DNA of 64,000 bases from Kappaphycus alvarezii (Eukaryota; Rhodophyta; Florideophyceae; Gigartinales; Solieriaceae). Location of the stretch: assembly GCA_002205965.3 (NCBI GenBank), contig NADL03000638.1, forward strand, positions 716,408 to 780,407, given 5' to 3'. Both the position numbers and the translations under genes were made by a program. Below are positions 55,540 through 64,000 of this stretch, piece after piece (position 1 is the stretch's first letter; each line of letters begins with the position of its first letter). Below the pieces are notes generated by a model. It was not told where the DNA came from, ran no database searches, and worked only from the letters and a program-made list of their open reading frames with translations.

Positions 55540-58437
55540 ATTCTCTCCCGCCTCGAATACTTGGAGAAGTCGGGAGTAACGGCTGCTCCTCAATACCCCA
55601 GGCGTGCCGAACTCCTGCCTTGCATTCCTACCTTGCTCCTTTCCGGTACTGGTACGCGCCCAAGAAGGACTTGAGAACATTGGTAAGCCGCAAGCTGAGG
55701 TCGATTATACACGCATTCTCGTTCATGCCCTGTCCGGGATGCCTTTTGGAACTTCCTGCCTCCCTCACTAAGTGCTGCTCATGGGTAACATGCTTCGTGA
55801 TCCGTATTACACCATTATTGCCCCCAGTACTTCAAGTAGTAGCGAGAATGTTATATTGTACGGCCTGGGAGGGCATCAGAACAGGCCAAATGCTGGCAGA
55901 ACGCGGAGTAATCGTCTAAAGCGACCACTTAACATCCAAAATAAATCATTTATTCCTCTTTTTCGCCACGACAGCGGCTGGAGCCAATCTCACAGCCACT
56001 TTAGGATGACATGCCGCCTACTGAAGAACACTTTGAAGACGGAGATGCTTCTTCGCAGAGGTCTTCGCAGCAACTCCCATCGCTATAGGACATCTGCATA
56101 ACACATTTTCTCTCATTCAACATATCACAGGACTTGAGCGGCAGTCCATATCAAAGGAGTTCAGTTTCATTCCGTGGGAAGTTTCTGAGGTGCCAAAAGT
56201 GTCCGGAAAGTCAAATCAAAGTTTCACGAAACTCATGCTCTTTCCATCTGCCATTTTGCGAGCCTCAAACCAAGGCGCTCCAAACTTTGCATTTTAGACA
56301 CAAAATGCTCCTCTAGCGCGCTCAGCATCATCCCACCACTCTCCCAGTTTCCGATCTATTACCGGAGCAGCAAACCCCTTTTAATTGAAACATTGTTGTT
56401 CGTTTGGAAAAATAGGGGGCATACGGAAAGGGAACAAGGGCGTTGGAATCCACGCATATCGCGTCCCCATCTCCTGAGGCGTTGGAAGCACTTAGGAAGA
56501 AACAACTCTAGTACATCCCGGCTGCAGAGTTCCCCACGTATACCTGCCCCTCTACGGGGCATCCTTTCGTTACATACACACCTAGACCAGGTGATGAAAG
56601 GAGTTCTAAAGATCCCACGGGATTACGCGACTAGAGGACCTGACCCCTGCCCCGACCAAATCCTAGAGCTCCTTAAGTTTCCCCCAGTTAGCGAAGGGGC
56701 AGATAACTGCTCGCCAGTTTCACTAACGTATTTATTCATCTTGCGATTGGAAGTTAGCAGCTTCCCTCACCCCTTGGATATCTCAAGATCATTTTACAGC
56801 CCACATAATACACTAAGGAGTAACCCAGCCCATTACGGTGGACGAGAAGCTGTCGCCTCTTCGGGAGTTGACTCATGTCTTGCTGCCGACTCAGCGTGCT
56901 GGCACTTTGAACCACTTCAGCTCATCATAGCGACCTCATTGTTAACCGAGAATTTGGTTCACGCCAAACGCATAGTGTAAGACCATTTTAAGAAATTTCG
57001 CTACCCACGCAATGCTCGCTGTTGACCTCACAAACACGTTCAATCCGGTCAGCTGTGGTGCATTTCGGAAGAGGATGAAAGCTTCTTTCCCGGAGCTACT
57101 TCCGTAGGGCGAGTACACATGGGTGACGGAGTCGGCCTACTAGTGATGCGGGGATGATATCATTCGCAGCGTTACCGGACTAAAGTAAGGGGGTCACCTG
57201 GAACCCATGCTTTCCTCTTTAGTACTGCCTGATGTAGTGCTCCGACTGCAACAGAAGTTACAAAGATCCCTGAACGGAAGCGGGGATAAACCATTGCTGC
57301 CAATTCAATGGTACCCGTATGATGTATACAGAGTTGGAACCTATGAGACTATCTGCAAGGCGCCAAATATTCTTCACTCTCCAGAGACAAAATCCCACGG
57401 ACTGCACCTTTAAATGGGCAAATGCTGTCTGGTAGCCTATTTCGCCGTCATTAGTGTCTATCTTCCATATCGCTCTCCTCATATGAGGCACATTTTGTCA
57501 CCATATGAGGAAAAATCTCTTAGTCATACAAATATTCATAATAGGTGAGACGATAAAAAGACTTTTTTCGGATCCCTAAATATTTACTAGAAATAGACTC
57601 TAGAAATATATAATTGAAGTAAACAGTTTACATGTAGCTTAATCTCTACATTACTTTGGCTAGAGCACCACCGGCACATACTGAAAGGGTAAAATGTTGC
57701 AAATGAGCGCTATAATCGAAGTTTATCCAGAGGTAAAAATTGGGGCGTGCCCTGAACAGCGCAAAAATTATTGAAATTTTTTTTGTCGAACTTCAGCACT
57801 GTTCAATATATACGTTAGCAATAAAAAATAGTGGAAAAAATTTACTTAAAAAATTAGCCCTAAACTTTGTCCTCATTTTAGGGCAATGTCGAGATGGACA
57901 CTAAAGATTGCAGACGCCTATCCGCAGGATATCCATCAACGGTATACTCCCAGGACGCGTGTTCCGCGCACCCCGGGTGGAGATGATAACTATATGGTAA
58001 ATAAATTCTCTTCTCATATGGCTTCACTTTCAATCCTGTTGAAGGAACTTGCGAAGCTCCTAGGTACCCATACATCTGTACATCTACTTTGAAGCTGCTT
58101 TTTCATAAGCTAGATCAATTATTTGCTACTGACGGTTCCTCCTTAGACTATAATGTCTTGGCCGTGTCTTTTGATTAAATGGCTAAAAACACTTATAGAA
58201 CTCATTAGAGGTGTTTTTGATAATTTCATGCTCAAGAAAGGACATTTCCCTCTCAAGATTTTACGCATGGCAGAGCACACGTTTGGGATCGGACTATGTT
58301 CTGCTCTGAAAGCGGCACCGGGTGCCTTTCTTGCTTCCGTGCCCCTCACCAGCTATATCTGTGTGCAGATTCCCTACGTGCTGCCCAGCACAGCTCTTCC
58401 GTTCTACAATGGTACAATAAAGGAACATGAAAGTTGA
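55540..58437 (+). pseudogene. RT-family protein (non-LTR-like), copy C, degenerate
   Basis: Pieces in order: LVSRKLRSIIHAFSFMPCPG (55680), YATRGPDPCPDQILELLKFP (56620; the family reads GxxxGPDGL..xHL.xLL), and RYPRNARC in another frame. RT motif A is degraded to LTNTFN (57030), then FRKRMKASFPELLP (57070). Motif B is decayed (VTGLK.GGHLEPMLSSLVL, 57170-57230), motif C is lost (QWYPYDVYRV, 57304) and SHGLHLKWAKCCL follows (57400). A small inverted-repeat element interrupts it at 57451-57902. After it come LRTHTSVHLL-like, WLKTLIELIRGVFDNFMLKK (58180) and FGIGLCSALKAAPGAFLASV (58280). All catalytic motifs are damaged. It is the longest copy in the window, but without the nuclease-like tail seen in copies A and B. 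Confidence 0.65.
57451..57902. mobile_element. MITE-like element nested in RT copy C
   Basis: A 452-bp AT-rich segment begins TTAGTGTCTATCT and ends AGATGGACACTAA (one mismatch as inverted repeats). Just inside the left end is the palindrome CCTCATATGAGG (57477-57488), and near the right end TTTGTCCTCAT. These words match the ends of the piggyBac element at 40243-43149, so this may be its non-autonomous relative. It interrupts recognisable RT code on both sides and carries no coding motif. Confidence 0.6.
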
Positions 58438-59739
58438 CGGAGCCAAGTACAAGACGAATTACTCATCGTGCTGATTTCCATTGATTAGTCTCGTCTTTTC
58501 TGCCTGAAGTAACTTATAAATCAAGCCTATATCGCTGTCTCTGAGAGCTTAAAAAGGAACGAAGATAGAAGGAAGTGTTTCGAGCCCTTTTAATAGTCTC
58601 TGGGGCTCTTTACTGACTGTTTTACCAGTCTGCCCAAACACTATAGACTTATATCTGTAACCGCTACTATTGAGCATAGTTCCAATATTATTTCTGGGTT
58701 CCGGTCTTCGAAGTAGATTATCTCCGCTCTAAGCGGATATGTAAGATCCTCATGGATGTGAATGTGCATGTGCATGCCTTAGTCGGGAACTTTGGTTCGA
58801 CTTGAGGATGGCGATATGATTCGCATATGTGTTTTTTGCGGCGATTTGTCCCCGCTCTCCAGTCTCCCGATTCTAAAACCGCCGAAGAAGGCCCACAGAT
58901 CGCGGCCAGGCATCGCTGCTTTACATGCTCAAGTAGTAACGTCCTTCTTCGACGCCACAGTCATCCATCCCGTGATGCCTACCCGGATTTTGACCCTGGC
59001 TCAGTGTCTAGAAAAGCCCTTGAACCAGGTCAAAAATTCGACGCAAGTCCGTATCGGAGGCGTAATTAGAAATCGCGGCTCGGGTAATCACATCGTAGAG
59101 ATTCCAATGTCGATCCTTGGAGGCTGACATCCGGATGACCAAACATTTGGAAGTCTGTTAGTCTCTACGATTGCTCCACGAGCTGGGATGGCCGAGGTAG
59201 AGGCAATAATGGCACTGTTCCAAAGGCATGCGGAGCAATTCGTGCAGAATAATGAAATTTTTCATCTTGAAGGAACTGTTGTCAACGTATGAGTAAATTC
59301 AGGGTAAGTTCAATTAATTGGAAATTATGATCTAGATGGATGCTTTCTTTTAGTGGTATATTGTGGTGGATGTGTCTAATGGTTTTAGATGGGATGCATC
59401 GCATTGAGTGAGTAATAACCGTCTGCAGGCTAATCCAATTTTTTAGATTTAATTTCGTATGCCCATACACGATGGTAAAACGGGATTTCACCATCACCAG
59501 AGGTTAATTACCTCCTTGGCTGAAATACTAAGCCCCGCCACACAGATGCAAACACTATTGCGCGCTCACTTACATATCGAAGAGAAACTAAGGAGGGAGC
59601 TACAAGGAACAAGCCCATATAAAACCAAAACAGCCATGCCACTGCATCATATCATGCCCGGAGACCTGACACAATAATATCACCTGCTGCAGCCCCTGCT
59701 ACAATGTACTACTACAAGCGCGTGCAATGGGCGGTATTT
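58438..59739 (+). other. Degenerate DNA between RT copy C and the pogo remnant
   Basis: Two plus-strand pieces look protein-derived: 58792-59127 (MVRLEDGDMIRICVFCGDLS, with Cys-x2-Cys) and 59131-59289 (HPDDQTFGSLLVSTIAPRAG, then FQRHAEQFVQNNEIFHLEG). I cannot assign them. They may be tail pieces of copy C or the start of the following transposase. Confidence 0.4.
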
Positions 59740-61340
59740 GACCTTCAGTAAGACCCTTCCCGCCCCTGGACGAGCCTCTCAATTGAACATAATGTGCCTG
59801 TTACCACTATACGTAGGGCTATCAACCAGTGGATGACCCACCCGCCCGAATCCCAGCCTCCGCAGGCGAGCGATATTGCAATCTCCATACCCTCTACTGT
59901 AAGGCCCTGTGTTATACACTACGAGAAAGAATAGACGATATCTGCTGTTGTAAAGGACTTTGCAAGCCGGAACACACGCCTCACTCCCAGGTGTGTCCAG
60001 CAATTGGTGCAAGACTATGTCCGACTTTTGCCCCCCGGTAAACGTTTGCAAATAAAGTTAAGAGATAGATTACCATCTCGTGACTGGTAGAAGGACTTCC
60101 AATTTCGACACAATCTCGAGACGAGGTCGATCAGGGTCATTGAGAGTAGTAATCTGGACGTTGTCAGCAGGTCGAATGTTGCTCTGCACATTGCAAGAGT
60201 TGAAGCAGTTTTGAAACGGCATCACATCCATGATTCCAAGTTCATATTCAATATTGATCAATCTGGCTGCTCTTTCGAGAAGACGACAGGACGTAGTTTA
60301 CGAAAGCTGGTTAGACCTCTCAATGTTGCTCTTATTTGCTTTAGTATAAGAACCAAGGGAAATTTGGAACTAGTAACGATAATACCAGTGGTTGCAGCGA
60401 ATTGATCTGCATACAAGCCAGTGGTAGTATTCTCGGTGTCCAGCGCCACCTTTGGCGTGTCAGGAGCAAATTTCAGACGTTGCAAGATTGTCTACCTCCC
60501 TGCTATTCTCATCCAAGGTAGCTCCCTGGTGTGGATAGTGATATAATATTTCAGTATGCGCAACATTTTCCTTAAGAGACAGTGGAGCTTTGCCAGAACA
60601 ACCAACACCTTGTTTGAATGATTGATGGATACAGTGCGCATATCCAGTATCTGACATTGCGTTGCCTTAAGTACCATAACATTTTCGTTGTCGTGATGCC
60701 CGCGCACACGTCACATGTTCTGCAACCTCTAGATGTATCTGTCTTTAGCTCTTACAAATCCCATTTGCAGCACGAAATTAATATGGCTCGCAACAAGAAG
60801 AAAGTATTGAATGCTTTTGATACCAGCTACTTCATTGCCATGTCGTACGGCAAGAGGGTTACCCATTGTCACATTGTCTGTAGTTTTATATTATCCGGTT
60901 TATGTGATCCGTACGTTTAGGGGCGGACTGTAGCACCCCTGGAGTATTTGTTTAAAGATCAGCATGGCGTTTGCGTGAAAGAAATGCTGAAGGAATTTTC
61001 ATGGCGTGGTCGCAGCCTCCTGTTTGATGCTGATGTGGAGGAATACGGCACAATTAAATAAGCACCGCCACGGGGTGCGTTGTTGCACAGAGCTCTGTGA
61101 TAGAGGCTCTTGCGAAACGGGAGCAAAGAAAGAGGAAGGCGCCTCCCACCCCCTTCGCAGAGGAGAGGGAAAGAGAGGAGCTTGTATTGTACTTTTGTAA
61201 GGAACCGAAGTATGACAAGCTTCGCTATGTTACGCTGGCCACAATGCGCAGTATTATGCGTCAAAGGCTTAATACCAACCAAAAGGATCGCCGCTTGAGG
61301 CAAATTGCTCTCATGAACGCCCGAATAAGCGCTTGATGTG
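59740..61340 (+). pseudogene. Pogo/Tigger-like DDE transposase, degenerate
   Basis: An N-terminal piece (59775-59860) reads SIEHNVPVTTIRRAINQWMT, a helix-turn-helix-like DNA-binding start. The catalytic core follows: FIFNIDQSGCSFEK (first Asp codon 60256), KGNLELVTIIPVVAAN, LMIDGYSAHIQYLTLRCLKY (second Asp codon 60624), VVVMPAHTSHVLQPLDVSVF (third Asp codon 60732), and SYKSHLQHEINMARNKKKVL. The DG-x3-H and HxLQPLD phrases are hallmarks of the DDE_1 (pogo/Tc5) superfamily. A basic tail (61097-61334, KREQRKRKAPPTPF) ends near 61336. The three acids survive but the frame shifts between the first and second, and the N-terminal half has stops. Confidence 0.8.
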
Positions 61341-62325
61341 GTGACTTTAAGCACTTTGGAAATCTTTAAATTAAACGTATTTTTTTAGGCCACTGTGCAT
61401 TGCGCCGTTGTCACATTTACCTTATGCGTCTTAAAGTGGCTTTTTGGTATGGTCGCTTCAACAGACCGTGAAAGTCTCTCATCTTACCACCTGACCCTGG
61501 TGGCAGATTCGAAAATTCTATCGACAACGGTGCGCCCATTTGAACCAGAAATGGCTCTGATTGGCCTATTTTGTGGGAAGATATGTCGATATGAATCGTC
61601 CCGACCGCCGTCCGGCGCTCGACTTGCCACATTAACCCTCACACGGTTAGCGCTTTGGATGAGTTTGATAGCGTTCGTGGTTTTCCTCTGGAGTACCATT
61701 GAGTAGCTTTTCGAATAAACGAACACATTCCGTGTCTAGTAGTAGCACGGACAATACTGTAAGTCTCTTCACACATTATTACGCACAGTAGTCTTTTGAC
61801 AGCTTTGTCAAATCAGCGTGTATTTTGTGTCCCAAAACCGGTGACAAAGACCGGTAAGGCATCTTTAAATAATAACGCTGCCATCCTTGTCCGTACTTTG
61901 CTATTTCATTTAAAAGTTGTGAAAGCTCTTTCTTGGATCATGTAGCTTTGGAACTGGCGATAACACCAAGCCATCGCAACGAGAGACCCTGTTGTACACA
62001 TTATGTCGAAACGGGAAAAATTGGGGTGTTTTAATGATTGAAAAATAGTTTAGCCTATGTTCCAAAATGCATCAAGGTGCTGAGGAGGAACGCAACAGAG
62101 TCCGTAAAGAGATGGCCAACAAGCAACTGTGCTCAGTACAGTAATTGATTATTATAAACAGCTAACGTGCAACGCTCCACTCCCTAAAATTCAAGTTTGA
62201 ATCAAATGACTAAAATACCGGTTGTTGCAGGGCAACAGAAATGCTTGCAAGAAACCTAACATGCGAGCCAGCTCCGATCCAAAATTACATCGACATCTTA
62301 GGATGTGGATGTAAGCGTGTCGACG
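61341..62325. other. Intergenic stretch before the tRNA gene
   Basis: Short overlapping open frames on both strands at 61395-61730 are not convincing. At about 62017-62080 'aaattggggtgttttaatgattgaaaaat' weakly resembles the dispersed repeat at 1212. On the minus strand, a T4 run at 62284-62281, about 40 nt past the tRNA, could serve as the RNA polymerase III stop. Confidence 0.4.
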
Positions 62326-62398
62326 TGGATCTGCCGGGCTTCGATCCCAGTACCTCTCCCATGCTAAGGGAGCACTCTACCCATTGAGCTACAGACCC
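62326..62398 (-). tRNA. tRNA-Ala (anticodon AGC)
   Basis: The minus strand folds as a complete 73-nt tRNA. The acceptor GGGTCTG pairs with CAGATCC (one G-T wobble), with discriminator A. The D-arm is GCTC/GAGT; the anticodon arm is CTCCC-TTAGCAT-GGGAG with anticodon AGC; the T-arm is CTGGG-ATCGAAG-CCCGG (one T-G wobble). The A box (TAGCTCAATGG) and B box (GGGATCGAAGCC) are present. The T-loop starting GATCGA instead of GTTCGA is usual for eukaryotic tRNA-Ala(AGC). No intron. A GC-rich RT element starts about 50 bp upstream in the opposite direction. Confidence 0.95.
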
Positions 62399-62449
62399 AT
62401 CTGCGCACATGGAGATGTACAACAAATCTTAAACTCTACACAGTGGGGA

Positions 62450-64000
62450 GCACTATGGGCCGAAGCTCTCGCAGCACACCAAGCACGGCTTGAATGGTGG
62501 GAACGAAACACGCTGTAATGCCCCAACGGTCCCCGGCGACATCGGGCGCGCCCCGTCGTGCAGAGGCCCTTTGCGCTGATGCGCGATACGGTAAGGCCAT
62601 GCGCGCCCTCCACAATGGCCCGCTCGCCGACGTCAACGACCCGGCGACGAATTCAGCGGCTCAGGGATCTGCACCCGACCCCGCCGCGCCCTGTCTCGCC
62701 GCCCGGAAGGACGACTCCCGCCGCCCCGTGCATCACTGAGGCCGCTGTGGAACACGCGGTCCGCGGCGTCCCGCGGGGACACCACGCCGGACCCGAACGA
62801 ACGCCGTCCCGCTGGTTCCACCTCTTGGTTAAGACTCGCGTCAGTCCTGAGGCCGGCGTGACTGGTCTGCGTGTCCTGACACAGCTCGTTTCCCGGCTCG
62901 CACGGGGGGAACTCCCGGACGCTGTGCTTCCCCTCGTGGCAGCGGCGACGCTCCTCCGCTGCAGCCGACTCCCGACAAGGTCCGCCCGATCGCCATCGGG
63001 TCTGTGCTTCGCAGGATAGTGACGAAGGCACTGCTCCCCGCCGCAATAGCCGATTCACACTCGGTTCTGTCGCCGCATCAGACGGCCAATGGTGTTAAAG
63101 CCGGTTGGACTCTATTGTCCACGACACCCGCACGACACTACGCCGCTTCTCCGCCACCCCGAACGTCGCCACGGTCCTCATAGACGCTAACAACGCCTTT
63201 AACCGCGTTGATCGGCAGTCTATGCTGGACCACCTACCAATGCTCGCCCCCTCGCTAGCCCGCTTCGCAAACATGATCTATGGCCGAATGCAACCGCCAT
63301 TGCTTGTCCCGAACCGGGATCGCACCGTCATACCAAGTGCCCAGGGCACCCAACAGGGTGACCGCGGCCAGCATGTGTTGTTCTCGCTAACGATTCAACC
63401 CCTCATCCGTCGGGTTGCTGAGATCCCCAACATTGCTCTCTGCCAATGGTACGCCGATGACGGCACGATCGTCGGAACCTTGGCGCCATCCGTCAGGCGC
63501 TCCGGCTCCTTGCCCGAGATGGTCCCACGGTTGGGTTCCACGTCAACCAACGGGACACGCATACATTGGCCTCACGTCATGCCGCCGGATCGAGCAGCCC
63601 TCTTAGCGGAATTCCCTCTCGCCGAATGCTCGCGGGACGGCTTTCCGCTTCTAGGGGCCCCATTGGGAACAAAACGTTCACGGAGAGTTTTCTCCGGTCT
63701 AAGATTGCTCAGTGCCGCGTACCCTGGACCGCCTCCTGCTGGTCCGCGACGCCCGCGCCGGTTCCACATGCACCGGATCTGTGCCTCTGCATGCCTCCTA
63801 TCGCATGCATTCAAGCTCTCAGATCCGCGCTTAGCAGAGTCCGCCGCTGAAGAATTTGATGATCTACAACGGTCATCTATGAAAAGTTACACGGCATAGC
63901 TCTCACGGACCGAGCCTGGGACCAAGTGTGCCTCCCCATGCACCTCGGAGGCCAGGGCTTCGAAAGCATCGCCTCGTGCCTCCACGGCGCTGCCGCCGCA
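62450..64000 (+). pseudogene. RT-family protein (non-LTR-like), copy D, runs off the window
   Basis: The best-preserved RT of this family here. The N-terminal frame(s) carry GKAMRALHNGPLADVNDPAT (62592) and, in the neighbouring frame, PCITEAAVEHAVRGVPRGHH and VTQ-like GELPDAVLPLVAAATLL. A shift near 62970 gives PDKVRPIAIGSVLRRIVTKA and HQTANGVKAG. A one-base shift at about 63103 gives motif A VLIDANNAFNRVDR (63175), motif B AQGTQQGD (63342) and motif C QWYADDGTIVG (63446-63478). After a stop at 63899 another frame reads LTDRAWDQVCLPMHLGGQGF to the window edge. The RT catalytic acids are intact. The nuclease-like tail seen in copies A and B would lie beyond 64000. GC content is well above the adjacent DNA. 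Confidence 0.8.

Noticed and set aside
1-64000. CRISPR arrays, rRNA, bacterial operons, riboswitches
   Set aside because: No regularly spaced short repeats, rRNA-like stretches or Shine-Dalgarno-linked gene strings were seen; the content is eukaryotic.

Overview
The window looks like nuclear DNA of a eukaryote with a compact gene style. A few host genes, with few and very short introns, sit in one small island. The rest is a deep pile of decayed transposable elements. A red alga (Rhodophyta) would fit the near-intronless genes and the mix of copia, piggyBac, Tc1, pogo and LINE-like elements, but this is inference from style; nothing in the sequence proves it. There is no bacterial operon, rRNA or CRISPR array.

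Host genes. The clear host genes are an RRP6/EXOSC10-type 3'-5' exoribonuclease of the nuclear exosome (19911-22753, +), an extended-synaptotagmin-like SMP plus two-C2 lipid-transfer protein (25720-27150, -) and an intact tRNA-Ala(AGC) (62326-62398, -). A small single-membrane-span protein (24973-25398, +) and an RG-rich protein with short introns (176-886, -) are probable. The protein genes at 19.9-27.2 kb are flanked by clusters of short GTAC-centred palindromes.

Transposable elements. 4.7-9.8 kb: a GC-rich LINE whose two ORFs overlap in ATGA, followed by three copies of a GC-rich 3' block and, in antisense, a decayed cysteine-protease-like gene (10.2-11.2 kb). 11.3-17.5 kb: AT-rich, no gene recognised. 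17.6-19.5 kb: copia pol remnant with a 3' LTR. 23.1-24.4 kb: two C-terminal remnants of a reverse transcriptase family with a nuclease-like tail; the same family recurs at 55.5-58.4 kb and 62.45-64.0 kb. 29.5-34.8 kb: a copia element with both LTRs but large internal deletions. 35.5-37.3 kb: an unidentified protein fossil on the minus strand. 37.9-39.1 and 47.9-48.7 kb: Tc1/mariner remnants. 40.2-43.1 kb: a piggyBac element with inverted ends and a nested tRNA-derived SINE. 46.1-47.8 and 49.5-55.2 kb: more copia remnants. 57.45-57.9 kb: a small inverted-repeat element inside the third RT copy. 59.7-61.3 kb: a pogo-like DDE transposase.

How it fits together. The host genes act in unrelated processes (nuclear RNA decay, membrane-contact lipid transfer, translation). 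Everything else is selfish DNA, mostly broken by frameshifts, stops and nested insertions. No candidate is clearly a new functional system. The most interesting leads are the RT-plus-nuclease-like family, the GTAC palindrome clusters beside host genes, the antisense protease fossil, and the ATGA coupling of the LINE ORFs.
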